NCBI GenBank assembly: GCA_002633025.1
Contig: NMRB01001870.1
Location: forward strand, 1 to 64,000
Length of the DNA: 64,000 bases
Direction: 5' to 3'
From: Notospermus geniculatus
Lineage: Eukaryota > Nemertea > Pilidiophora > Heteronemertea > Lineidae
Positions 46,270 to 56,803 of this stretch are shown piece after piece. Below the pieces are notes generated by a model. It was given only the letters and a program-made list of their open reading frames with translations. It was not told the origin of the DNA and ran no database searches. The position numbers and the translations under genes are program-made. The number at the start of each line of letters is the position of its first letter. The first letter of the stretch is position 1.

Positions 46270-46965
46270 TTTGAGTACCAATTTGCAGAACAGATCCAAC
46301 ATGGATTTTTGGTCAGTCTGATGTCTGAGGTGTCTGAAATCATATGATGGACATTTCAATTGCGTAGCTTTATGCCCCTAATTAAGGTTCGTAAAATTGT
46401 TCATTGGAATTCCATTGCAATTCCATTACAGAGTTGTATTACAAATTCAAGCGTCCATGTACAGCTAACTTTTTTCTGGTCGGTTTTAGGCCCTTAAAAT
46501 GTATTACCAATAGATAGAAATATGGTACTTCTCAGGCCGATAAACCTGTTTAGAATACGAGTTAATCAGTATTTGTTGTAAAAATGGCGTTTTCAGCGAT
46601 TTTGATGCATTTTAGGCAAAATTTGGCACATATGTCGTTTCTGTGTTACAGTGATGTCATACAATGTTTAAAATATAGCTATCTGAATAAGAGGTACCAT
46701 ATTTCTATCTATTCGTAATACATTTATAGGGTCTAAAACTGGCCAGAAAAAAGTTAACTGTACATGGACAGTTCAATTTGTAATACATGCCTGTATAAGT
46801 ACTGCAGTGGAATTCCAATGAACGATTCTAAGAATCTTAATTAGGGGTATAAAGCTACACAATTGAAATGTCCATCATGTGACTTCAGACACCTCAGACA
46901 TCAGACTGACCAAAAATCCATGTTTGATCTGTTCTGCAAATTGGTACTCAAAATCGGGCTGGCTC
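46270..46965. mobile_element. Foldback element next to the gap
   Basis: Left arm from 46270 (TTTGAGTACCAATTTGCAGA, ATGTCTGAGGTGTCTGAAAT) and right arm to about 46965 (ATTTCAGACACCTCAGACAT-like, CTGCAAATTGGTACTCAAAA) are inverted and similar over about 250 bp. The middle, about 46550-46690, is unique. It is non-coding, and mirror-image ORFs in both arms are artefacts of the inversion. Confidence 0.75.
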
Positions 46966-47797
46966 ATGGACTATCTGGATCAAAATCACAACCGGCTTGT
47001 TCAGCTAATGCATATCTCTGGTTTTATTTTTCAGCTATTAGGACATACATTTTATGGTTATAGAGACAGTGACCATTCGAATATAACCATGCAATAGCTG
47101 GCTATTGTATGGTGACTTGCACTCCCGGGACCTTCTCCTCGGGTACATGTGCATGTACATGTTGATCAAATGCATTAGGTGGGTTCAGATTTGGGGCCCA
47201 GTCATAGTGAACTTTTATACCATCATGGACACCGCCAACTGATATCAGAAGTGCAAACCTCGGTATCGAGGACACTAGGGGCCGTTTGCATAAAACATCT
47301 TAAGTGTAAAATTTCCCTTAAACTATTGTTCCAAACAAAAGATAAGGGAAATTTTACACTTAAGGTGTTTTATGCATACGGCCCCTGGAATATTGAATCG
47401 GCATACCTTTTTAAAATCTAGGCTTTGTTTATTGTCTTGGTATCATCAAGCCAAATGAGTGTCAGGCCTCTCTTGAAAAGCAGATACCGGTAACACATGT
47501 TCGCCTTGACAGACATGGTTATTCATGTGATAATATTGATCATTGTGAATAAATATCAATATCGCTAAATTATTAAATAATAATGTAACAATGGTCCTCT
47601 ATCTCATTTGATTTTTTTCTCTTTTGCCGATGGCAAGGCCTATTCCTGATAGTCATTTAATCATCAGCGGTGCATACCTGTTTATTTTTGCGTATAAGGT
47701 GGTCTAAAGCAGACCAAAGCTCAGCTGAAATGGCCACACCAATTGCAAGTGTGCCAGTTCGTGACTACAGCTGTAAAAACATACGGGATACATTTGA
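46966..47797. other. Intergenic region between copies 2 and 3, with a hairpin MITE
   Basis: A hairpin at 47277-47386 (GGGGCCGTTTGCATAAAACA and complement, with AAGTGTAAAATTTCCCTTA) is the only bounded element. It is similar in design to 37596-37705. No gene. Confidence 0.6.
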
Positions 47798-48049
47798 ATG
47801 CGGACCATAATGATACCACTTATTTTCATACTTACGAAGTACGATTCGGAATGCCTTGATTACGGATATGTGGCTGCTCAAGTCAAGTCATCCCTAGAGT
47901 GTAGTCAATTTTGCTTTTACACCAGCAATAATTGTCGAATGTTTTCGTATCGGCCGGTCATTTTCGTAGGTAGCTGCCGTATTGCAAGACAAGTACGAAA
48001 TTGCAGCGCGACGAAAACCGGAGATTTGGTCACACTGTGGTCTAAGAAG
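47798..48049 (+). CDS. PAN/Apple-like gene copy 3, exon A
   Basis: Encodes 84 residues from ATG 47798, which directly follows an in-frame TGA. The hydrophobic start MRTIMIPLIFILTKYDSEC leads into six cysteines at residues 19, 35, 39, 46, 60 and 69 (spacing 15-3-6-13-8), the PAN/Apple-like pattern. It ends WSKK at donor AAG|GTGAAT in phase 0. It joins exon B at 48941. A single N lies 16 bp after the donor (48065). The short hydrophobic stretch may serve as a signal peptide, but I cannot establish this. With exon B the product is about 430 residues. Confidence 0.75.
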
Positions 48050-48115
48050 GTGAATGTTGTTTCTNGTGAGGCCCGTGTGCCAGTGTGACATTACAATAGA
48101 TTGACGGAATAAGCG

Positions 48116-48778
48116 GCGATTTGACAATGGGCGACACACAGAGAAACAATGAGTACGTTTCCCAGGGTGTTCCGAACAATGGGAATCACACAGAAAAATG
48201 CCCACACTGAAAAACGTTACACCTGTATAAGGTGCGACTTGACAATGAGTAACACACAGAGAGAAACAGTGAGTCTGTTTCCCAGGTTTCCCAGTGTGTT
48301 CCAAACAATGGGAGTCGCACAGAAAAATGACCACACTGAAAATTATTACACCTACTAGTCTATTTGCACAGCAGCTGTATCCGAGAAAAAAACAAAGCCA
48401 CTGGATGCACAGCGGCGGATGCACAGCCGCTGTGCATCCAGTAAATACTAATCTCTTTGTGTGCATAGCAGACTCAGCCTACTGACTGACAGACTGCATC
48501 TACATCAGTCAAAAAGTCCCCTGTGTGTTGTGTTGTCGTGTGGTTTCAGAGGTTTCTGCTCGATGAATGAATGCATTGATAGTGGAAATTATTACACCTG
48601 GTTTATTTGCACAGCAGCTGTGTATCCGAGAAAAAACAAAGCCGCTGTGCATCCAGTAAACACTAATCTCTTTGTGTGCACAGCAGACTCAGTCTACTGA
48701 CTGACAGACTGCACGTACATCAAAAAGCCCCCTGTGTGTTGTGATCGTGGTTTCAGAGATTTCTGCTCGATGAATGCA
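48116..48778 (+). repeat. Local duplications in the intron of copy 3
   Basis: A unit of about 110-120 bp (GACTTGACAATG, CACACAGAGAAACA, TTTCCCAG and AACAATGGGA) is present at about 48116-48230 and 48235-48350. It also occurs in the relic at 51818-51930. A second unit (ATTTGCACAGCAGCTGT, AACTAATCTCTTTGTGTG-like and GGTTTCAGAGGTTTCTGCTC) is present at 48341-48575 and 48586-48778. The first copy contains a hairpin, GGATGCACAGC...GCTGTGCATCC (about 48417-48440). Confidence 0.75.
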
Positions 48779-48940
48779 TTAATAATGAGGTCAGAATCGC
48801 GGTTCGATTTCGACGTTCCCGAGAACGAATAAGTAACCGACTAGGCTCTCTTTGCGAAATTTGTCGAAGTAGGGGTATGTCGCATCTGTTTCCATCAAAC
48901 CCAATTCCTACTTGATTCATATTTCGTATCCACTGGGCAG

Positions 48941-49981
48941 GATATCAATATAGTGGGAGAGTTTCCGAAGTCGTATTCTAGTATATACTACCATCAAAGG
49001 TTCCAAGCTGTCATAATGATGGCGGACATTTCAACTCTTGTGCTGACCTCACCACAGAATGTCTATGTATATTTTTTCGACAAATGGCGGCTGGAATTTA
49101 CATTGAAGAGTCATTTTCGAATACCCACTGCTCTTCAGGTGATAGGTGAAATTGGGAATGACGTCATTAGCTTTGGAAACAAACAGGGAAAAGTTCAACC
49201 GGCGACAAAATTAGGCTTGAAAAATAAAGCGTTTGTATTCGATCTACATGGCTACTCTGTACGAGAATTATTCGTTCCATACTCAGATATTAAACAGAGG
49301 TTAAGGAATCACAGAGGAAAGTTCAAGGAGCTTAGAATGACCACATGCAGTGACAACGCCTTCGTCGAAGTACTGTACTTCAAACAGAGCAATGAACGAA
49401 GGAACATGACATTGATTTCCGACTTATATTGGTTCAAGATAAAAGACAGAGGGTTTGTTTTTAGGCTGGAGTTTGTAAAAAATTTAGATTACGAGCGCGT
49501 TTATAGAAAAAACGACTTTGGTTATTACAATAACATTATCTTCTTGTTTGATATTCAATGTGACCAAAAATTGAATCTGTACACATTTCAATTCCAGCCA
49601 TTTACAATCACTCTGAGAGACAAACGAAAAATGTATGATGTAAAGAATATAACGGTCTTCAAACACGTTTGGTGCGAAAGTGAATTGACGCAAGCTGTTT
49701 TCCTTTCCAGCGATGTGGTTGTATTGATTGAGTACGATTCCAATGCGATGTTAGCAGATATAACAGGAATGGTTTCCACCCTTAATAAAGTTTATAAAAT
49801 AAATACCTGGCATGCTGATTGGACATTGAAAAGAAGGTCGTTTGGTACTGTAACTCTTCTTTTACATTCTCGTAGCTTTAATGGCTTCTTTGCCACAGAT
49901 CACGGGGAGCTGATTTATTGGCCCAGAAAGATAGAAAATGATCGTCCTCCTACAGCAACAGTCGTCAAATATAGCGCATAA
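48941..49981 (+). CDS. PAN/Apple-like gene copy 3, exon B (novel domain)
   Basis: Acceptor TGGGCAG|GAT, then 346 residues from DINIVGEFPKSYSSIYYHQR to TAA. There is no ATG at its start. It keeps all family landmarks: SPQNVYVYFFDKWRLEF, GEIGNDVISFGN, VFDLHGYSVREL, TTCSDNAFVEVLYF, WFKIKDRGFVFRLEFVK, DIQCDQKLNLYTFQFQPF, KNITVFKHVWC, VFLSSDVVVLIEYDS and a terminal GELIYWPRK. Conserved cysteines are TTC, IQC and HVWC. Sequons NMT and NIT fit a secreted glycoprotein. It has no frameshift, so copy 3 appears functional. The fold is inferred to be all-beta. The family is unknown to me. Confidence 0.88.
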   Translation, partial: DINIVGEFPKSYSSIYYHQRFQAVIMMADISTLVLTSPQNVYVYFFDKWRLEFTLKSHFRIPTALQVIGEIGNDVISFGNKQGKVQPATKLGLKNKAFVFDLHGYSVRELFVPYSDIKQRLRNHRGKFKELRMTTCSDNAFVEVLYFKQSNERRNMTLISDLYWFKIKDRGFVFRLEFVKNLDYERVYRKNDFGYYNNIIFLFDIQCDQKLNLYTFQFQPFTITLRDKRKMYDVKNITVFKHVWCESELTQAVFLSSDVVVLIEYDSNAMLADITGMVSTLNKVYKINTWHADWTLKRRSFGTVTLLLHSRSFNGFFATDHGELIYWPRKIENDRPPTATVVKYSA

Positions 49982-51816
49982 TGAAATGAATAACATGCAG
50001 AAGCATTTTTCGCATTTTTAACCCTTTTGGGGACTGATGACACATATATGTGGCTTTGGCCTGTTCCACACACCCACCCTTGTGCATTCAAACTGACATA
50101 GAATCGTAACCAGTGGACCGATTGATGTTCTCTTTGCATATTTTTTAATGCGAGACTACCCCCCCCCCCTCCCGAATACGCGATTTTGCTCTGCTTGAAG
50201 AAACCTCGGTAAAATTGCGTTTTTCGTTTGTCCTGGGGCCTAGATTGACTGGCTCCAAAGTGCAAATCTGACTCGTGACAAAATGGCCATATTTCCGGAA
50301 CGGAAGCAGCTACGACGACGCGACTAGCGTCAAAAGAAAGAGGAGAAGAAAGTAGCTTCATTCTGACCAATTTTCAGAAGCGTAGGAGCAACGGTTGTCG
50401 AGATATGGACGTTTAAAGATTGGCAACCTGACGAAAACGTAGGCAGAATGCGACCATTTCCTACTTGCATCTTCGGCTCTGACCTGTTTCTCTCACAGAC
50501 ATTTTAGAACAAGCAGACCTGCATGAGGTCGTGGCCCATTTAGTTGCCTCCAGAATGAGTGCCTTGTCACCAGTTTTGGTTGCAAATTTTGGGAGCTAGG
50601 CGCATTTTTGTAGAGACATCAGAAATTCGTGTTAGGAAATGTACACTTTTCAACCTTATCTCGGCCCCAATGGGTAAAGAGAAACCATCTCTTTAGGCAG
50701 CACCCTTCTAGCCACATTTGCTTATCTTATTCTGAGGTACATATGTAGTTGATATCACGTTAGAATCTCACCTTGCATTGCACTCTAAACCGTGTTGGAC
50801 AAAAATGGTGATGATACTATATGATGTTCTGTCAACATCGCATACGTTCTTCGTTTCCCTTTCTATCTCATCGTTTGAATAGAAGCTCTCAGCACATACA
50901 TGTACGCATTTGTGCTGTGGTTTTATCCGCTGAAAAGTGGGTATGACCGACGATTTGACGAAGAAACTTCTGCACATGACAGGCTTGGTGCTGAAATAAA
51001 CCGCGCATGTCATGTGTGTGTCAATGGGAAGAACATAAAAAGTCCAGTCAGATGCATGGTCACGTTATCAGACCCACATTCTCCACATTCGTGTGTTCTG
51101 TACTTGTGGACGCTGTTTGGCTCTCTGTTACACTTGTAGCAATTCGATCGTAACTAGACTTACAGTTACATGTACATACAAGGAGCATTATATTCTAAAG
51201 ATAACTGTGAATGCCCATCGCGATGACCACATTTGGTTTGATGTAGACAATATGTAGCCTATACTAATAAAGTACGGTTTTGGGTGATTTGCCACTGCTC
51301 ACGTCAGGTTATCCCGGAGTGTAGTGAAGCGGCATTTTAGTTCCCGAACATGTCGAAGACACCGCTAGGGCTAGAAGGCTTCGACTCTGGCTGCCATTTT
51401 ATTGCTGACGTCATTGTAGGAGTCCATTTGCCAGTAAAATTTTATTTCCCCCGGTCTAAAAACGGCAATGATTTTGAGCTTTTCTTACAGATCTGCAACT
51501 ACACATACAACCATTCTCATCAGGAAACTTCCTCGGTGTTGCCACTCCGCGCGATTCGACATGTTCGATTACATTTAGCACCCACGTGGATACGAAGTGG
51601 AAACGAAAGATAAATTTCAAAGTTTAATATACACCGTAACTCTATCGGTCTGAAGTCATCCGCTAAAAGACACTCCTGCAGCAGGCGAAATTTGTGGTAC
51701 CAACCATCTCCTGAAATACACTACGTCATGGAAATGAAGCCCAATTTCGTATTTCGTACTTCGTGTTTCGTCAGATTTGCGAAACCTCACTATTACAACA
51801 GAACGACGGAATAAGG
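49982..51816. other. Intergenic region between copies 3 and 4, part 1
   Basis: A C-run lies near 50160-50170, and the repeat shared with 6755-6842 is at 51717-51797. Short open frames (50900-51139, 51350-51613) have no domain. No gene. Confidence 0.45.
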
Positions 51817-51817
51817 G

Positions 51818-51990
51818 ACGACTTGACAATAAGCGACACACACAGAGAAACAGTGAGTCTGTTTCCCAGTGTGTTCCAAACAATGGGAATAACACAGAAA
51901 AATGGCCGCTCTGAAAAACATTACACTGGCGTCTACTTTCACTTGGTCAAAGAAGTTGAATANCTTGTTGTTGTTCTGTTTCAGAGGCGA
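51818..51990 (+). pseudogene. Relic of a fifth copy: exon A end and flank
   Basis: The repeat unit with GACTTGACAATAAGCGACAC and AACAGTGAGTCTGTTTCCCA matches the intron of copy 3. It runs directly into CACTTGGTCAAAGAAGTTGA, which resembles the end of exon A (LWSKK, donor region) in copies 2-4. Then comes TTTCAGAGGCGAGTCC, like the shared GGTTTCAGAGGTTTCTG intronic block. The PAN codons before it are not recognisable. A single N (51963) lies where copy 3 also has its N. Confidence 0.5.
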
Positions 51991-54110
51991 GTCCTAAGAT
52001 GGCTTTCTCCGACTGATGTTGTTGGTCTTTGTGTCATGTGTTATACATGTAGTACACTCATGTAAATGGACAGTGGTTTTTTACCCTGTACCTGAAGTAA
52101 TGCATAATTTTGGGTTCTATCTCAGATATATAGCCTTACAACATCTCTTGTATATGTCCAAGAGCAAATTTCAAGGAGAAAATGAAAATATCATGCAAGT
52201 ATCACTGTTTCAAAATATCATTGAAAATGAGATTTTTTAAATCATGAAGTTTTTCATAAAAACCAAATTTACCATGAATCTATGAAGAATTCTAAGACTC
52301 ATGGTGAAGAATCTACTGAAAAATGTTTGCCCTGTTCTAGGTTATTCAAGGAAATATGCATGAAAAACGGGACAATTTTCATCACAAGGCATTTTAAAGA
52401 AAAAGTTTAATTTCTCTGTGATGGAGGGTAATGTAGTTACCAAATCTTGGTCAGTCTTAGTCTTTTAGTGAAGGTTAGCAACACAACCCAAAATCGCATG
52501 AAAAATCTCAAATTTCAGATTTTTGTTATTTTTGATAATCTGAAATATCATCAAAGTTAGCCAAGACTTTCGAACACTTTCTTCACCATAGTTTCCATAG
52601 TTTTCCATAGATTACTTGATAAGTCATTTCTGGTAAAAAAAGTTAAGATTTCAAAAATCTCAATTTTGTTGATATTTTAAATAGTGATATTTTCATGATA
52701 ATTAATTTTTTTCCGTGAAATTTTCTCTCCTACATACAGATGGGGATGTTCAAGGGCCAGGTATCAAAGATGCAACCCCATCGTGTGCATACCTCAGCAA
52801 CGGAAGACAAAAAAAACGCTCTCCATTTACTTTTTGGCATGAGTGTACAAGTTGTATTTTCCTTCTTAAGGTCTGCTGGAATAAACAGATAGATAATTTT
52901 TCGGCAGAACATCTTTAGCACTGCCCAACCCTCCGACAAAGTTTTAGAATATCCGGTAAACATGGGAACAATGGATGTTATTAGTCTACATGTATAGCAC
53001 GGAGGAAGCTGCAACGCAAATCTGACCGACCGTCAATCGTGGTGGTCTTTCTGCTTTGTGCTCCCTTCTTTATAATGTGGATAACTCATCCGATCAGCGG
53101 AATTTCAAGACAAAATTATGTTTAGGCCATGTAAAAAATAGTTGGTTAGCAACCCCCCCCCCTCATTGTTTTAAATTTTTTCTTTTCAGAAAACCTTCAA
53201 AACCGCCAAAAGAGTGATAAATTGTAGTTTGGGATGCTTAAATAAAACAACACTTTTAAAGGATAGAAAGTAGTTTTTATTTCTATTCATACCTATTACA
53301 TTTGGAATTTGCCTCAGGTTGCCATGGTTTTACATGTATCTCGAACTTGTATTGAGGTATTCCCACTGACGAGCCACTTGTCACGTGACTGGGCCGAGAA
53401 ACGGTCGCCATTTTTTTCTCGATTCAAAGTGTCAGTGTGGCGGAGCACACCACAGCGAACACCATTATTACAACAGAAGGCGCTCATACCTCGCACCAAT
53501 CTGTTACGCCGTGCTCACAGGATTGTGGGTAATCAAGATGGCGTCGGATGAATGAGAGCGAACTACTTTCTTGGCTGATCATGTGATCCCTCGATCCCTG
53601 TACATGTAGTTTCTAGGATCAAAATACCTATAAACCTCGCTTATTATGAGATTTGCCACTTGCTATACAATTATTCACAAAAAAATCTGTGAATATTTTT
53701 GCATTAAACAAAGAATGTTAAGCCAATAACTTGGATTTATTTTTTTTCCTACGCTGTGATGAGGTCGCGGACGTACACCTCGGCCAGGTCTCGCCGAGGT
53801 GATGCGTTCCAAAGCTACACAGGTCTGTACATAATCAGTCTCGCGCAGCCTGTGTGGACACAATGCAGTGAACACAACTCAACAAGAATGCAGTGCAGCC
53901 TCAACTGGCCGACGACGACGTCAAATCTTCACTGCAGGACGTTTTGACGTCATCACCTGTAGTGTTGACGCTGTGTTGATGGTGTTGTTGCAGTGATCAT
54001 CGTTTACTGACCTTTCACCTTTTGACAGCCAATACGGCAGCATGTATGAAATGGTAGATACATGTACTTTGCTAGGAACCCCCACCCAAACCTCCTCGCA
54101 CCCTCGTTTC
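51991..54110. other. Intergenic region between copies 3 and 4, part 2
   Basis: AT-rich, with a C-run near 53150. I see no exon B remnant following the relic exon A, and no other gene. Confidence 0.45.
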
Positions 54111-54510
54111 ACTGTAAAAAATGGAATAGTCCCCGCGGGTAAATTTTACCAATGCCATCGGCAATTTCGATTTTACCACAGAAAAGGGTAATATTTGCTC
54201 AAAAGCGCAGGTCAATATTACCTATCCGTGGGTATTCTCAGGCACCTTCCTTACAATAGGGGGTAATGTTTACCTGGAACCGTGGGTAAAACTGGGGACA
54301 AGCTTACTACCTATTTATCTACGGGAATATAGGGAGTAAGCTTGTCCCCAGTTTTACCCACGGTTCCAGGTAAACATTACCTGCAATAATAAGGAAGGCG
54401 CCTGAGAATACCCACGGATAGGTAATATTGACCGGCGCTTTTGAGCAAATATTACCCTTTTCTGTGGTAAAATCGAATTTACCCGCGGGGACTATTCCAT
54501 TTTTTACAGT
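54111..54510. mobile_element. 400-bp palindromic element
   Basis: ACTGTAAAAAATGGAATAGT at 54111 pairs with the complement ending at 54510. The arms of about 190 bp match closely through GTCCCCGCGGGTAAATTT, TACCTATCCGTGGGTATTCT and CCTGGAACCGTGGGTAAAAC. The spacer is about 20-30 bp around CTACCTATTTATCTACGG. It is non-coding. Confidence 0.85.
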
Positions 54511-55348
54511 ATAGGTATGTATCCCACTAACAGAAAACATCTGAACCCGTTTGTACATGTAGCCTACTTCTAGGTGATTGCGTTTACCCAGACCTGGTTT
54601 ACCATATATCAACTTTGCTTTTCTTATAAATGGGTAAATTCAGATGCAAATGAAATTTTGGGATGTTACAGTTGTTGGTGAAAGGACGTATCCATATCTT
54701 GTGTCATTTTGTTCTCTCAGGACGAATGGTTCGTTCGTTAACACCCAAATAACGTAGATTATCTATTATTGGAGGTTTAACAAATACCCCTCGCTCTCTG
54801 GCGGTCATCATGGAATCCAGTATGGCGGACTTGTGACGTTATTTCCGATAGGACCATTCAATTCGACGTCCCCGAAAATGTGGGTGTATAGGTCTCTTAG
54901 AGATATGCGGGAAAAAGTGTCCAAAATGGCGGCCATGTTAAAATTGGCCCAGTATGAAATATTCAAAGTATCTGGTGGAGATAAACTTTTGTCAAAAACT
55001 GTACATAAAAAAGTCTAACAATTCCAATTTATCAATTGATGAGTGACATACTATTATTGTGACAACTTTCTACTTCGATCGATTGCGCAAGATCAAAATC
55101 ACCATATTTACTGGATGTATTCAATAGATTATTGAGATTGGGTACATCGGATGTAAGTCACTTACATGTAAAGATTGTAACACAACAACTAAGAACCAGT
55201 AATACATGTATTTTAATAATAGATCTATTGCTGAGATGTCTTTACTGCAAGCACTTGTATTTTGCTCTGTCCACAGCCAACTCTTTCCCTGTACTAATCT
55301 ACATCTCGGGGTATGGATGACGGATAAAGGAGGTTTCAAAATGTGTTA
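54511..55348. other. Upstream region of copy 4
   Basis: A fragment at 54937-55012 matches the outer element at 30563-31165. TAA at 55325-55327 closes the exon A frame. No clear promoter. Confidence 0.45.
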
Positions 55349-55627
55349 ATGGCCACCATGAAGCAGATGATTTGTGAATCAATGCGCACCGCAATGATCC
55401 CACTTGTTTTCAAGCTCGCGGAGTACGGGTTTGGATGTTTCTCTTATACACGTGTGGCCGCACAAGTCAAGTCATGCATCGATTGTAGCCTATTTTGCGT
55501 TAGGGGCGACGACTGTCGGCTTTTTTCGTTTCGACCGGGCGTTTTGAAAAGTAACTGCCGCATTGCAAGACCAGTAAGTTGCAACAAGACAAAAATTGGA
55601 GGTGGAGTCGCATTATGGATGATGAAG
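55349..55627 (+). CDS. PAN/Apple-like gene copy 4, exon A
   Basis: Encodes up to 93 residues from ATG 55349. The internal ATG 55382 (MRTAMIPLVFKLAEYGFGC) aligns with the paralogues and may be the true start. Six cysteines follow (CIDCSLFCVRGDDCRLFSFR, SNCRIA and SC), the PAN/Apple-like module. It ends WMMK at donor AAG|GTGAAT (55627/55628), phase 0. It joins exon B at 56804, giving about 430-441 residues. The cysteine pattern argues for an extracellular product. A MITE related to the one in copy 1 lies in the intron. The sequence GGTTTCAGAGGTTTCTGCT follows about 40 bp after the donor. Confidence 0.74.
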
Positions 55628-55814
55628 GTGAATCTTGTTGCTAATGGACACCACTCTCATCAAGGTTTCAGAGGTTTCTGCTTGATGATGAAATTTATAG
55701 ATCAGTCTAGTTTAAAAGTTACAAAACGATCACTCAGGTCAATAGCAATGTTTGGTTTTTCCGAGGAGATGAGTTCTGAGGAACAAAATACAAATCGAAG
55801 CATTATTTACTCGG

Positions 55815-56047
55815 AGAAGGGATAAAGAAATAAAAGTGGGAATTTTTGGCATTTTGCATTCTCACATTCTCATTTTTTTCCATTTTGAGATAACATCACC
55901 CGAAAATCAGACAAAATGTCATGTCAATTTAAGAAAAGTTCTCAAAATGGGAAAACATTTTCTCTCAATTTGAGAAATTGAAAAAATTGCGCTAAATTCC
56001 AAAATTTCCCACTTTTTATTTTTCCATTTTTATTTCTTACTCCCTTA
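55815..56047. mobile_element. Palindromic MITE in the intron of copy 4
   Basis: AAGTGGGAATTTTTGGCATT pairs with AATTCCAAAATTTCCCACTT. The ends are AAGGGATAAAG and CTTACTCCCTT. It is homologous to the intron element of copy 1 at 33352-33603, including AATCAGACAAAATGTCATGT. Confidence 0.75.
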
Positions 56048-56803
56048 GAGGTCTTTCTCATTGTCGATTTCGATCTCGAGGTGATTCTATAAACGTTCGT
56101 CCGAATAGGTGAAGGAAGTGAACGAACAAAAATGTAAGGATAGGTTGACCATTTTAACCATGTTAACCGGTGATGTGATTGGTGAGGAGAAAAGTAACGA
56201 TATGTGGCGCCTCTGGTTAAGTCCACTTTGCTTACGTCCTGTCTGTGATTGGTTCATCAGCAATGTGTAACACGCCCATTGACAGCTTTTAATTGATGAG
56301 ATGACGAATCACCATCAGGCCCCAATGCGAGCGTGACAATCACCGGTACGCGGACGCCTATGAGCCACCAACTCGCATAACAATTCTATTAAGCCCTTCT
56401 CAGTGCAGTGCAGAATGCCATTTTGTTCCACTGTAATCAGTTTAACGGGCCTGCTCTTTGTACAATATAGGAGATGTGTACGTTGCGGAGCAACCTTCCT
56501 CCCCCTATACCCTCGCCTCCTGTTTATAACCAGAACGTATTAATGCACCTATGCCTTGGTCACGTGTTATAAAACTCGCCAAGCATAGATCCTGTACCAT
56601 ACGTATGGACGAAACTTTTAAGTTTTCATTTGGGACCTGAGACCTTTACCTATTTGGTCCTGTCGCAATGCTAACTTCTACAGCTGTAACAGACAGGGAA
56701 ATCTGTATGGTAGAATGATGCGGTGGGGATACTGTATTCCGTTGCGTCAAATCCAGTAATCGGATTTATAATCTTCCTTATACATTGTATATCCATCGGA
56801 CAG
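56048..56803. other. Rest of the intron of copy 4
   Basis: No element recognised. It ends at acceptor CATCGGACAG|GAC (56803/56804). Confidence 0.55.

Noticed and set aside
45976-46359. Open frames across the second N gap
   Set aside because: They consist mostly of N and carry no information.
47894-48466. 190-codon minus-strand open frame
   Set aside because: It is antisense to exon A of copy 3 and to the intron repeats. Its repeated strings reflect the duplication, not protein constraint.
56723-56803. Independent N-terminus (GILYSVASNPVIGFIIFLIH) for copy 4 exon B
   Set aside because: It is hydrophobic and signal-like, but it starts with GTG, ends in a consensus acceptor at the same place as the other three copies, and has no counterpart in them.
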